From: Adineta ricciae
Lineage: Eukaryota; Rotifera; Eurotatoria; Adinetida; Adinetidae
Reading direction: 5' to 3'
Length of the DNA stretch: 64,000 nucleotides
Assembly (NCBI GenBank): GCA_905250025.1
Contig: CAJNOJ010000049.1
Coordinates: 310,001 to 374,000 of the forward strand
The first letter of the stretch is position 1. Each line of letters opens with the position of its first letter. The translations under genes were made by a program, and so were the position numbers. Positions 1-9,280 of this stretch are shown one piece after another. The notes below the pieces were generated by a model. That model was not told the DNA's origin and searched no databases. It saw only the letters and a list, made by a program, of their open reading frames with translations.

Positions 1-2
1 TG

Positions 3-539
3 ATGCCACATTGTCAACAACAATCATCAGATGTAATCAACAATTACATAAAAATCGTTCAGTATGGTATACGTTGCATAAAAAAGTATAAATATTACTA
101 TAAAAATGTTGATGATAAGTTTATTTCACTCTACCGTCTGCTTCTATCCCACCAATCGATGTTCTTTGTTCAATTATTCGACGCACAAACTATTTTGTCA
201 AAGAACTTACATGAATATTATCGAACAGATTTTGTGAACCTATTGACGAAAAACATTTCCAACTGTGGCTACTTGAATACTCAGCCATGTATCAACGGAT
301 GGACACCACACAATTCAACAATCGATGATCAAACGCGTTCTCGTTTAGCCACATATGATGAAGTACTTCTATTCAATTGGCTGTTGATCTATGATAACAA
401 GTGTGTACGAGTGCATAATCAATCTGGTGAGTTGGTTCTTGTCAAGCAGCAATTGTCGATAGTCAAGGATAAGATGAAACTCGTTCAAAATGAACATATT
501 AGGAAGCGTTCGACATTACTGAGTCACAGTCCAATATAA
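3..539 (+). CDS. Uncharacterised protein, 3' part only
   Basis: An open frame of 178 codons ends in TAA at 537-539. It runs to the left edge, so the true start and upstream exons may lie outside the window. The protein has no motif I recognise; it is rich in Tyr, Lys, Asn and Gln with scattered Cys. Support that it is real comes from a degenerate second copy near 2295-2460, which keeps the phrase around 'VQ(Y/F)GIR' and 'LLLSH(Q/R)S' at DNA level. Function unknown. Confidence 0.45.
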   Translation: MPHCQQQSSDVINNYIKIVQYGIRCIKKYKYYYKNVDDKFISLYRLLLSHQSMFFVQLFDAQTILSKNLHEYYRTDFVNLLTKNISNCGYLNTQPCINGWTPHNSTIDDQTRSRLATYDEVLLFNWLLIYDNKCVRVHNQSGELVLVKQQLSIVKDKMKLVQNEHIRKRSTLLSHSPI

Positions 540-699
540 TTACAGCTTTTTTCTTCTCCTATTGTTATTTATGTTAATTTGAATGCGGCGAGATGTGTGA
601 TAAATATTTATTTATATCAATCAATAAAAGAGAAAATGTACAGAATTCGATAGTCATGTTTGTGCTGATACAGCGTGCAACCGATGGTTCGTTGTTGTC

Positions 700-785
700 A
701 CGTACCAGTACCAAGTAAGACAGTACAATCTTGATCTTGACAATGAAAGTGCGTATCCCATATCTTGAAAATCGCCTCAGTTTGG
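700..785 (-). pseudogene. Relic of a LITAF last exon
   Basis: Read on the minus strand, this stretch resembles the last exon and its acceptor in the LITAF gene at 2768-2827: the phrase 'caagtaagacag(t/c)acaat' is shared and followed by a decayed match. The Cys codons are not all preserved and no upstream LITAF exon follows, so this is a remnant. Together with the gene at 3-539 it mirrors the order at 2295-2827, which suggests an old segmental duplication. Confidence 0.4.
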
Positions 786-1111
786 ACGGTTAATCTAAAT
801 TTTTATTGAAATCGACGATTACTTCATCAATAAGAAATGTTTGTTTCGTTGAAAGTATTGTAAATCAGCTCTTTTCGCAAAATCATCTTGAGGATGTGGG
901 TGGATGTGACAATTTTTTTCTCGATGATACATATCGAAAACTACATCATTCGATAGAGAATTAAATTCTGAGTTCAGCACAACCATTTTTAGACTCAGCG
1001 CACGTTCTTAGGCGAATCTGGACAAGAATTAAAAAATTTTCAAGTATCCAGGTTATCATGGCTGTTAGCGTTTGTGATGAGTCACACAACGCTAGACTAG
1101 AGATTAAGATA

Positions 1112-1185
1112 GTCCTTCTAGTCTAACTGGATTAGGACATCTGCCCGGATAGCAGAAGGTATGGGTTCGAGTCCCACGAAGGTAA
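1112..1185 (+). pseudogene. tRNA-like sequence, probably a tRNA pseudogene
   Basis: The stretch has a good polymerase III A box (TAGTCTAACTGG at 1119-1130) and B box (GGGTTCGAGTCCC at 1163-1175) at tRNA spacing. The anticodon stem TCTGC/GCAGA closes a 7-base loop CCGGATA, and CCTTC/GAAGG forms five acceptor pairs. Against a working tRNA: position 33 is C instead of T, the two outer acceptor pairs do not form, and the T stem has a mismatch. It could also be the head of a tRNA-derived SINE. The identity of the amino acid is not safe to call. Confidence 0.45.
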
Positions 1186-1224
1186 CTTTTTCTTGATTCT
1201 TCTCTCTTTCGCTGATGTCCCTAT

Positions 1225-1462
1225 AGTTTGAGCTAACAATGGCTTGGTCGGTTCCGACAGGTTAAGTTCGTTTTCCAACGATATCCTTGCCGGCGGATTC
1301 CAGCCGGAAACGGTCAGAAACTGATCGGATATTTCCGGATCAATTCTGGCGGCAAGGATTTTGCTGGATCCTACTGGAATCGACAAAAGCTGAACCGGAA
1401 CCGACTCAGATTTCAACGGATCCGATCGCCAGAATAATCGACCTGGGCGCATCCTCATTTTA
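1225..1462. repeat. GGATCCG/CCGGA-rich dispersed repeat, copy 1
   Basis: A GC-rich island in AT-rich DNA is packed with short palindromic words (GGATCC, CCGGA, TCCGATCG, CCGGAACCG) and ends in 'TCGACCTGGG' (1438-1447). The same words and the same terminal 'TCGACCTGGG' recur in the copy at 6885-7025, and a short piece lies at 6205-6250. It sits directly upstream of the coiled-coil gene at 1467. A minus-strand open frame across it looks like a by-product of composition. Confidence 0.5.
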
Positions 1463-1466
1463 GCAA

Positions 1467-1682
1467 ATGGGTTTAATCCAAAAGCTGGTAGCTCCGTTAT
1501 TAAACGAGCTTGAACAATTGCGAGAATCGCGCAGCGAAATTGATGAACTGAAGCGAAAACTCGAAGATATTGATCGAATCAAGCAGGAACTCGACGATTA
1601 TAAGTCGATGTTCGCTTTTCAACGAAAAATTGCTATACTCGTTTTTCCGTTAGCAATATGCGTATGGTGGTTCAAGATATAA
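1467..1682 (+). CDS. Small coiled-coil tail-anchored membrane protein
   Basis: 71 residues. Residues about 13-48 are charged with heptad-like Leu/Ile spacing (ELEQLRESRSEIDELK), then a C-terminal hydrophobic segment (residues 53-68) ends in a short tail, the layout of a tail-anchored protein inserted after translation with its N-terminus in the cytosol. The family is not recognised, but the layout matches the 96-residue protein at 8717-9114 and the dead copy at 6110-6490, all beside LITAF genes. The ATG follows 'TTTTAGCAA', which could be a splice acceptor, so a short upstream exon is possible. Confidence 0.55.
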   Translation: MGLIQKLVAPLLNELEQLRESRSEIDELKRKLEDIDRIKQELDDYKSMFAFQRKIAILVFPLAICVWWFKI

Positions 1683-1699
1683 ACATGATACAAACACAT

Positions 1700-2294
1700 T
1701 TGGATTTTTCCTCAATAATAAATAAAACTCCATGCATTTGTCACTTGCTCTATTCAAAGGTTTTTCGATTGGATCTGTGATCTCCTTATGTTTCTCTACA
1801 CTTGATTCAGATCCGGAATCTACTACAATACACTAATTGACTTTGCCATTGATCAGTTGAACAGTTTTTGTTCCACATACAGTTCACCAAACGAACTGCC
1901 TCTGCTACCAATAACAATCAACGAAACAATGATCCACAGAATGTTTTATCTAAAACGAGATTGTTTATTTATGGACTTTATGCAAGATTTTCAACAATCC
2001 AACAAAGTCACGTTCGTTTTTCAATTAGTGTCAAGCATAGATCAACACAGAATATCGACATACTCATTACCAGATGTATTTCATTATTTTTAAAGTACGA
2101 TCTTCTTCGTACAGCAGTCTTCTGCATAACAAAATGTGACACGACGTCGCTGTTTTGATGAATCATAATTAATGGTTTGACAGAATGACTTGTCGTCTTT
2201 CGATGAATATATGCTACTAGATCAATGTGTCTCTCCTTTGAATATTCTTTTAGACTTGGATTATCTTTATAAATCATTTCGATATATACAAAAA
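1700..2294. other. No convincing gene
   Basis: Two overlapping plus-strand open frames (1857-2093 and 1868-2158) and one on the minus strand lie here. None has a recognisable domain or neat splice context. Because the degenerate copy of the left-edge gene starts just downstream (2295), this stretch may be the decayed 5' part of that duplicated gene, but the matching upstream part of the original lies outside the window. Confidence 0.4.
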
Positions 2295-2460
2295 CGTATC
2301 TGGTGTCACATGTTTAATAACTATATATAAGATTTGTTCAGTTTGGTATACGTCATAGAAAATATTGATGAAAAGTTCGTTTTCGTTTCTCATTTACTTT
2401 TATCACATCGATCAATTTCCTCTCGGTGATAATTCCATCCAAAACTATTTTACAGTTAGT
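2295..2460 (+). pseudogene. Degenerate copy of the left-edge gene
   Basis: The DNA matches 40-205 of the window with substitutions and small deletions: 'AATAACTATATA..GTTCAGTTTGGTATACGT' parallels 'AACAATTACATA..GTTCAGTATGGTATACGT', followed by matches to 'GTTGATGATAAGTT', 'CCACCAATCGATGTT' and 'CAAACTATTTTG'. The reading frame is broken by indels. It lies about 310 bp before a LITAF last exon, just as the original lies about 160 bp before the LITAF relic at 700-785. Confidence 0.65.
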
Positions 2461-2767
2461 TCTTGCTGAACGACAGTTGTTGATACACAAGTAGACCATA
2501 AAAGAGACTTAGAATGGAACATACCGAAAAGCATTTTATATTAATGAGCTATAATATGATCTAATTGCGTTCTTGTTCTTCAATTTACTGTTGTTTATCT
2601 ACCTGTTTGTTTCTCAATGGAGTTTTTGCCGCTGTTATTATTATTCTTAATCTAAGTTGAAATGGAATTAGATGTATAATGGGCATTTATATAAATTGAT
2701 GATTAGGACAATATTCACAATTTTTAAGTGAAAAAGTTCATGTGTTGTTGCAAGGCGTAAAAATTCA

Positions 2768-3417
2768 CTACATACGTCGTCGTGTGCCAAGTAAGACAGC
2801 ACAATTTGGACAGTAATGTTCTGTGTCCTATGTAGAAGATAAAAGGCGATTTTATTTTATTTTAGTTCAGTAAGAAAACTAAATTACTTTGAGACCATCC
2901 ATACAAAATGGAATAAGGCAACAGCCTAACCAACCACCAAATAGAAGAATTCCACCGCAAACCAACCACGGTACTAGACCCGTTCGCCTTTCTAATCGCG
3001 TTGCGATTGTCTGATGACAATAGGGACATACGCATTGAATTGGATGATCACCATATATTAGTGATTGTGTTGTTATAAGCATATGACTGGCAACAGGTAG
3101 ACCTTGAGCTGGTGGATTCGTGCCTGCTGTTGGATACGAACCAGCGCCGATGGCCATTGTATTGATCGGTGGGTACATACCATTAGGAGGTGGAACCATC
3201 GGTGTTGGTGAATACATATTCATTGGCTGTTGTTGAGGTTGCAAAATTGTTGCTGAAGGTGAATGCATTCCAAATAGAGATGGAATCGGTGGTGCTTGTG
3301 GATAGTTAGTGGCTTGTTCTAGGAATGAGTGAAAATATTTAGTTTTAGATAAGCAATTTTATTACCATAAGTTGGTGGAAAACTCTGTTTCTCATCTTTT
3401 GGATAAATACTCGTCAT
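2768..3417 (-). CDS. LITAF-domain membrane protein 1
   Basis: Three exons: 3366-3417, 2888-3318 and 2768-2827, all phases consistent, 180 residues. The N-terminus is Pro/Gln/Tyr-rich with PPTY (WW-ligand type). The C-terminal LITAF (SIMPLE-like) domain has a CxxC half (CVCPYC), a membrane-inserting hydrophobic stretch beginning LVPWLVCGGILLF, then a CC..PFC bridge and HYCPNC in the last exon. In animals such proteins are monotopic late-endosome/lysosome membrane proteins whose paired Cys motifs bind one zinc. It is the first of a local family; last-exon structure is shared with the gene at 3852-4322 but not with the next three copies. Confidence 0.88.
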
Positions 3418-3851
3418 TTGCTTTTCTATGACGTTGAGCTTTACGATAAAGATTCCTTTTCTAAAGAGTCGCAGAACTCTGAAAATGTCACCATTTTTTT
3501 CACTGTGGATGCTATTTTTTTCTATAAATTTTTCTTGTTGTGTTTGCGTTAGCAGAAAGAAAAGATAAAATCCTTTTCTACTCTTTTCTCGCCATTCTTG
3601 TTTCCTAGTTTTTTTTTCTTCGCAATGAATAGCTTAACACGGAAAACATGACGTCATTGAACAAGGAGATAAATGAAGAACAAATAAGAACAGCTCAAAA
3701 TGAATTCGAAAACCTTTTATTATTAGTCGATTAATATGAATAACGTATTCATACGATTAAGTTGTTCATTCGCAGAATATTTATCTTTGAAGATTAAAAT
3801 GAAAATAGCAAAGACCGACAACTTATCAAAGTCTCATAACAGTTGATATCC

Positions 3852-4322
3852 TTATAGTTTCTTGTTAACACCGAGTACTGCACTACAATTTGGACAATAA
3901 TGCTCTGTATCCTATGGAAAATATATCATGAGAAGAAGCATTTTCTTGTGGCAAAGATTGATTTACTTTGCAACTATCGACACAGAACGGTATACAGCAG
4001 CAAAGCCAAAACCCGAATAAAACAAGACCACCACAGATAAGCCAAACTAAAAGGCCATTCTTTTTTTCTGTACGTGTAACAATCTGTCGCGCACAATGAG
4101 GACATGTGCATTGCATTGGATAATCACCAACAACTTGTATTGGAGCTCCAATGTATACTGGTTGAATCATAGTCATAGGTTGAACTGGCACCGACTGTGG
4201 TGGCGGTGCTTGTTGATAATTCGTTGGCTTTTCATATGCTATAGCAAAAAATAATACTAAATAGAACCAAATTTAAAGAAAGTGTTTTGCTTACCGTACG
4301 GTGGCGGTGGTGCCGAACTCAT
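3852..4322 (-). CDS. LITAF-domain membrane protein 2
   Basis: Three exons: 4295-4322, 3967-4238 and 3852-3911, giving 119 residues. A short Pro-rich N-terminus (APPPPY) leads to the LITAF domain: CTCPHC, a hydrophobic membrane hairpin ([19 protein letters not shown]), PFCVDSCK and, across the last intron, HYCPNC. Intron positions match LITAF gene 1 exactly, including the split between CK and DTEHYC, so these two are the closer pair. It lacks the longer Gln/Met/Pro-rich linker of gene 1. Probably an endolysosomal membrane zinc protein, by family. Confidence 0.88.
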
Positions 4323-4815
4323 TTCTTCTACGACAATTGCTGCCTAAGAAATCTAATGAAAGTAAGAAATAGAATTTAACCGAGGAAAACACGCTGGTTT
4401 ATATAGAGTGGCACGTTAGCTGTAATAAACGTGCATAATTGTGAGAGTAGCAACGGCAAACAAAAGTACGTTGTTACCAAGAACTCTTTGTAACGAGTTA
4501 AATAATAATACAGGAAGGCAACAGAGGAATGACTTTGGAAAAACTTCATCTTCAGTTGTTAAAACTGATAGAAATCAAATAATGACTAAGACAGATTCTC
4601 AATCAGATTTCATTTTGTTCTACCTATGTTTCACACTACTCCTAGTAGAATATTCATTAATCATAAGAAAAAACATGCGACCAAAAAACTTATTATTTTT
4701 CTCAAATTTATTTCTAGCGACATCAAGCACTTTAATCATATATATTTCAGAAATTGACAAACATAAATCAACAAGTCACAACTCAGCTGTTTTGCTTTCC
4801 GCTATCTCCTTGGAT
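4323..4815. other. Intergenic, no supported gene
   Basis: An open frame covers 4441-4842 on the plus strand but begins with GTG, has no family resemblance and overlaps the tail of the next LITAF gene on the other strand. The stretch just left of 4322 contains the likely promoter of LITAF gene 2 (TATA-like 'TTATATAGAG' near 4398-4407 on the plus strand). Confidence 0.4.
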
Positions 4816-5277
4816 CTAAATAACATTTCGTCGACCAACTAGACTTCGACATGCAGGACACGTGTGTACAGCATCTTGACAACCTGACACACAAAATGGG
4901 ATCAGACAACAACCAAAAATACCGCCAAAAATACAGATTAGCAGTGCAATGAGCCAAGTGCCACCACCAGTCTCGTACTGAACTACGGTTACAATTTGCT
5001 GTTGACATCTCGGACATTGTACCGCAACTGGAGTACGGCCTAATAATGCAGTGCTCCAGATCGGTTGGAAAACTGGTACTGCAGGTGGCGGCGGTGCAGC
5101 TAAAATCAATAGAAACAAAAACAAATCATCAATCGTTCGTATTATAAGGGTCTTACCGAAATAGGTGGGTTGTATGGGTGGCTGTGGTGGCATTTGTTGT
5201 TGATATCCTCCACTAGCTTTGAGTTCGTCATGAGCTGTGTAGGGAGGTGGGTGCATTGGATCAGTCGCGTTGGCCAT
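4816..5277 (-). CDS. LITAF-domain membrane protein 3
   Basis: Two exons, 5157-5277 and 4816-5099, 134 residues. The Pro/Tyr-rich N-terminus has a PPPYTAHDE motif (PPxY, a Nedd4-type WW ligand). The LITAF domain has CPRC, a hydrophobic membrane stretch (GGTWLIALLICIFGG), PFCVSGCQ and HTCPAC. The terminal exon is fused here: the last intron seen in LITAF genes 1 and 2 is absent. I chose the ATG at 5277 because the frame upstream has only TTG. The 57-bp intron is nearly identical to those of the copies at 7297 and 18574, implying recent duplication or gene conversion. Compared with those copies the linker lacks about six residues (MYAPAT). Confidence 0.88.
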   Translation of the reverse strand: MANATDPMHPPPYTAHDELKASGGYQQQMPPQPPIQPTYFGKTLIIRTIDDLFLFLLILAAPPPPAVPVFQPIWSTALLGRTPVAVQCPRCQQQIVTVVQYETGGGTWLIALLICIFGGIFGCCLIPFCVSGCQDAVHTCPACRSLVGRRNVI

Positions 5278-6109
5278 GTCAATCGTAAGACTAGAAGCTC
5301 GTTCTTGTGTTTGTCGTTGAATCAAGTAAAGCTGAATCAGAATGTGCTCTGTATTTTATTAGTAATGTGATAGTTTATCGCCGTCATGTTCTTTTTTATT
5401 GTTCTTACCGAGTTGCGAAGAAAAAACGAGTTTGCTCATGTCGTTGTTTTTTATGATATTACTTTTTTTTTACCAATGATCTAGTAACATGTAGAACGGT
5501 ATTGACATTTTCTTCTTCAACAATAGTTCTAGCTAAACACGTGACAATTTGAGGTTAACAATTTGCAAAAACAACTCGAAATGAATACCAATTTTTAGTC
5601 AACGATATGAATTGAATTTTGAATTAATATGAGGATTTTGTAATTCTAGAATAATTACCGAATAGTATTATACGTCTATTCGATCATGATCTAGGAGAGT
5701 ATACGAAGTATTTGATTTAAAATTATTCGAAGAGGCGAAAAATGACGAAGGCTTTTTTCACGACTTTCTGTCGTTTATGGACATGATGGTTATAAGTCTG
5801 AGTCGAAATGTCAAGCTACATTTTCAATTGACATAAGAGAAATTAACAATTAGCTATTCGTAATAGAAGAATGATTATTTCGTTCTGTAATAATTGTATA
5901 AAAATGTCGTTCTGTTGCGAATGGAATAGATTACTGGTGGACAGTGCTCTTCGCTCTATGAAAGCGCAAAGATGTGAGAACAATAGACAAAGCGAAAATG
6001 TTTTCTTGATGCTCTTCACCGTCCACTATGTAACTGGGTATATTATAAACAGCTGCGTTTTCGATTTTCTGTTGAATCGAACTCGTTCAATCCTGTTTCA
6101 CTAGACGCC
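5278..6109. other. Conserved spacer between a LITAF gene and a coiled-coil gene
   Basis: No gene is supported. The right half (about 5880-6060) aligns with about 8500-8690: 'TTGTATAAA', a cluster around 'AAAGCGCAAAGATGTGA' and the Arg/Phe-rich pyrimidine stretch before the coiled-coil first exon recur in both. This is the promoter region of the coiled-coil unit, duplicated with it; the left part holds the upstream region of LITAF gene 3. Confidence 0.45.
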
Positions 6110-6490
6110 ATGTGCAAACTAAAATTCGTAAGTAATATTTTCCCGCCGATAGCACCGCTTCCCTTCCTTCTAAGTGTATTTAGATATTGTTCGCGTCTTT
6201 CCTGGATCGATCGTTCCGGCGACTGGATCCTTCTGAATCTGAGTCGGATCACAAGATTTTACAGAACTTAAATTAGCTACTAGAGCAGAAAAATAGTTAA
6301 ATACTAGCTTTGAAAGATCAAATTCATGTGTTAAAAGAAACAATTTCCAGTTTGAAGAAGTTAAATGAAGAATTGATTGGAAATCAACTATTTAATCCAA
6401 TGGACATTATACAAAACAACTTTTGAAAATGTTTACCTGTAGTGATGGTTATGCCAATTATGGCAATATACTGGTTGAAAACGTAATGAT
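6110..6490 (+). pseudogene. Dead copy of the coiled-coil tail-anchored gene
   Basis: It is a close relative of the gene at 8717-9114. The tiny first exon (ATGTGCAAACTAAAATTC, then GTAAGT) is still present at 6110-6127, and 6285-6480 encodes ALKD..LKETIS, then IIQNNF and the membrane segment. Three defects are visible: the Trp codon after QNNF is TGA, the region equivalent to the N-terminal half carries a TAA and deletions, and a GGATCC-type repeat fragment (6205-6250) sits in the intron region. The membrane segment remains open after the TGA. Confidence 0.8.
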
Positions 6491-6884
6491 ACTGTGTTAC
6501 TCGTAATGTGGTGTTGGACAAATGTATTAAATAATTTCACTGTTTATTTATTATTCTGATGTTATTCTTGCACTTATGAGAATCTTCTTGTAATTCTTCT
6601 GTCTAAAATACCTTGTATTAATTGTTTTTCTTCGACTTGGATGTAATCTTACCCGTAGAAATATTTTCTTTACTCAATAAAAGTATAGCGTTCGTCAAAT
6701 AGACGAGAATATGCGCGAAGAATGACTCTTATGGACATATTTAGAAATGATATTTCTTTGGAGTTCCTCAATTCTCAAGAACGAAACGTTGGAAGAAATT
6801 CGAATATCGGCTGTGCTAGTTTCATTTTAGTTTTATCTCATCTAATAGTACTAGTTACAGCTGTACTCAGGTCAATAAATTTGA

Positions 6885-7025
6885 TGCTGGATCCGACCTT
6901 TCGACAAAATCCGATCTGATTCCTGGAAACGGAATTGCATTGGAACCCGATCGGATCCGTCGAATTCCTGTAGGATCTGATAAAATCCTATATTGGATCC
7001 GAGTATGGGATTGTTCGACCTGGGT
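6885..7025. repeat. GGATCCG-rich dispersed repeat, copy 2
   Basis: It has the same vocabulary as 1225-1462: GGATCCGA, CCGATCGGATCCG, GGATCTGATAAAATCC and a terminal 'TCGACCTGGG' (7017-7026). Word order differs, so the unit is a field of short near-palindromes and not a coding sequence. A smaller patch is at 6205-6250. All three patches lie inside the LITAF/coiled-coil array. Confidence 0.5.
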
Positions 7026-7296
7026 ATCAAAAACAGCTAGGTAACTTGTGAAAATATTAATTTCGACTAGATGTCGAACGATCACAGTGAAATTTGGTAA
7101 TTATTCTCAGTTATCTAGTGAAACACGATGCGTCAATAAAAGGTCGGTAAACTATTTTCAAGATCGTGAAACACAGTAGTCCATTATCTGTTTTTTTCAC
7201 CGGTGTCATCCACTTTGATCATATATTTCAGCATTTGACAAACATAAATCAAGAAATTACAACACATGCGTTTTATTTTTCGGTATCTCTGTTGAT

Positions 7297-7785
7297 CTAA
7301 ATAATATTTCGTCGACCAATAAGATTTCGACATGCAGGACACGTGTGTACAGCATCTTGACAGCCTGGCACACAAAACGGAATCAAACAACAACCGAAAA
7401 TACCACCGAAAAGACATATGAGCAATGCAATGAGCCAAGTGCCACCACCAGTTTCATACTGAACAACAGTCACAATCTGCTGTTGACATCTCGGACATTG
7501 GACTGCAACTGGAGTGCGACCTAACAATGCTGTGCCCATGATCGGTTGGAAAACTGTCGCTGGAGCATACATTGGCACTGCTGGTGGTGGCGGTGCAACT
7601 GAAATCAATAGAAACAAAAACAAATCATCAATCGTTCGTATTATAAGGGTCTTACCGAAATAGGTGGGTTGTATGGGTGGCTGTGGTGGCATTTGTTGTT
7701 GATATCCTCCACTGGCTTTGAGTTCATCATGAACAGTGTAGGGAGGTGGATAGATTGGATCAGTTGGATATGTTGCACTAGCCAT
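7297..7785 (-). CDS. LITAF-domain membrane protein 4
   Basis: Two exons, 7656-7785 and 7297-7598, 143 residues. The N-terminus has PPPYTVHDE, then a Gln/Met/Pro linker with MYAPAT, followed by the LITAF domain (CPRC, hydrophobic stretch GGTWLIALLICLFGG, PFCVPGCQ, HTCPAC). It differs from LITAF genes 3 and 5 at a handful of residues and by a slightly longer N-terminus (YPTDPIYP in place of ATDPMHP). The start at 7785 is the first ATG of the frame. The intron is almost identical to those of its two sister copies. Expected role by family: late endosomal or lysosomal membrane, recruiting Nedd4-type ligases through PPxY. Confidence 0.88.
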   Translation of the reverse strand: MASATYPTDPIYPPPYTVHDELKASGGYQQQMPPQPPIQPTYFGKTLIIRTIDDLFLFLLISVAPPPPAVPMYAPATVFQPIMGTALLGRTPVAVQCPRCQQQIVTVVQYETGGGTWLIALLICLFGGIFGCCLIPFCVPGCQDAVHTCPACRNLIGRRNII

Positions 7786-8716
7786 GTCGATCGTAACACC
7801 CTCTACTTGCTCTCGTGTTTGTCGTTGAATAAAGTGAAGCTGAATCAGTGTGTGCCATGGATTTTATTAGTAATGTGATAGTTTATCACCGTCATGTTTT
7901 TTTTATCGTTCTTATCCGAGCTGCGAGAAAAAACGAGTTTGCTCATGTCTTTGTTTTTTTAAATAATATTGCTTTTTTGCAAATGATCTAGTGATATTAG
8001 AACAGTAAATACATTTTCTTCTCCAAAAAAGCTTCGTGCTAAGCACGTGACAAGTTATGCTCAACAATATGCAAGAACAAGTCAAGATGAGTACGAGTTT
8101 TCAGTCAATGTTATTAATTGAACTGTTTATTATAATATGAGAATTTCATAACTGCCGGATGATTACCGGATGTCATTGCACGTCTTTTCTCTCATATTCT
8201 AGGCGAGAAGACTAGATATTTGATACGGATTCATCTCACGGATCGAAGGACGATCAAGGCTTTCTCACAAGTTTTCAATACTTGTGAATATAATGGTGGT
8301 AAATCTGGATCAGAACTGAGTTCATTTCAGTGTTGATAACAAACGAAAAATAAGTTCAAACACACAATTTGATCAGGTGCTCGAAATTCGGTTCATGTGA
8401 TGGAACTTCTCCATAAATTCTAGATCAAGATTTGAAATGATATGAGATAAATCAGATATTGTCATCCGTAATAGATGGATGACTTTAGTCATTTCCAGTG
8501 ATTGTATAAATGTGCAGGTGTTCTCTGAATGAATTATTATAGAGGGCAGCGCAATTCGTTCTATTAAAACGCACAGATGTGAAAAGAAGAAACAAAGAGT
8601 AAATGTCTTCTTTATGATTTTCTTCGTCCGTCATGTTCACGCGTATATAGCCACATGTGCGTTTCACTTTTTCTTCAGATCACACTTATTTCATATAACT
8701 TGTCGCAATACGCACC

Positions 8717-9114
8717 ATGTGCAAACCACAATTCGTAAGTACTGTTTGTCGTTGTTGATAGCACTAGCATACTTAGTGTTTCCTTTTAGTGAATTACGTT
8801 CGTGTTTTTGGAAATAACGTTGTGAACATCATCCTTTATAGCGTGATATAATGGACTCCGATGAAAAAGTTTTAACAGATTTGAATCAACTTATCGAAGA
8901 AAAAAATGCCGAAACATTGGCTTTAAAAGATGAAATTAAAGCGTTAAAAGAAACAATTTCCATTACGGCAAAACGGTTGGAAGATATGGAGAAAACAATT
9001 GGGCAATTAAATCAAACGGCAAATCCAATAAAAATTATCCAAAACAACTTTTGGAAATGCGCCCCTTTGGTGATTACGCTAATCGTAGCAATATACTTAT
9101 TGAAAGCAAAGTGA
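8717..9114 (+). CDS. Coiled-coil tail-anchored protein
   Basis: Two exons, 8717-8734 and 8842-9114, predict 96 residues beginning MCKPQF; translation could alternatively begin at the ATG at 8851 (87 residues). I favour the two-exon model because the small first exon and GTAAGT donor are also conserved in the dead copy at 6110. The body is a charged coiled coil (LNQLIEEKNAETLALKDEIK and following) and the C-terminus is one hydrophobic helix (CAPLVITLIVAIYLL) with a short KAK tail: tail-anchored topology, cytosolic coiled coil. Family not recognised. It lies between LITAF genes 4 and 5, just before the 9281 insertion. Confidence 0.65.
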
Positions 9115-9280
9115 TGCTGTATTATTCGTGATACAAAGCTTCGGACATACACACTTCACAAAATTATTATTTGCATGTTATTCTCATATAGATCTTCTAT
9201 CAATGACAACTTTCTTGTAATTCTATTTGAGAAGTCTCGTATTGTTTTTTTCCTACTTGGATGTAATTACCTGTAGAAAT

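Noticed and set aside
1132-1458. 108-codon minus-strand open frame
   Set aside because: It covers the GGATCCG repeat and the tRNA-like sequence; composition explains it and no family fits.
4441-4842. 133-codon plus-strand frame with a hydrophobic middle
   Set aside because: Starts with GTG, resembles nothing, and overlaps the end of LITAF gene 3 on the other strand.
5170-5370. Open frames opposite the LITAF genes (also 7669-7878, 18946-19149)
   Set aside because: They are the reverse strand of the conserved LITAF first exon and repeat only because the genes do.
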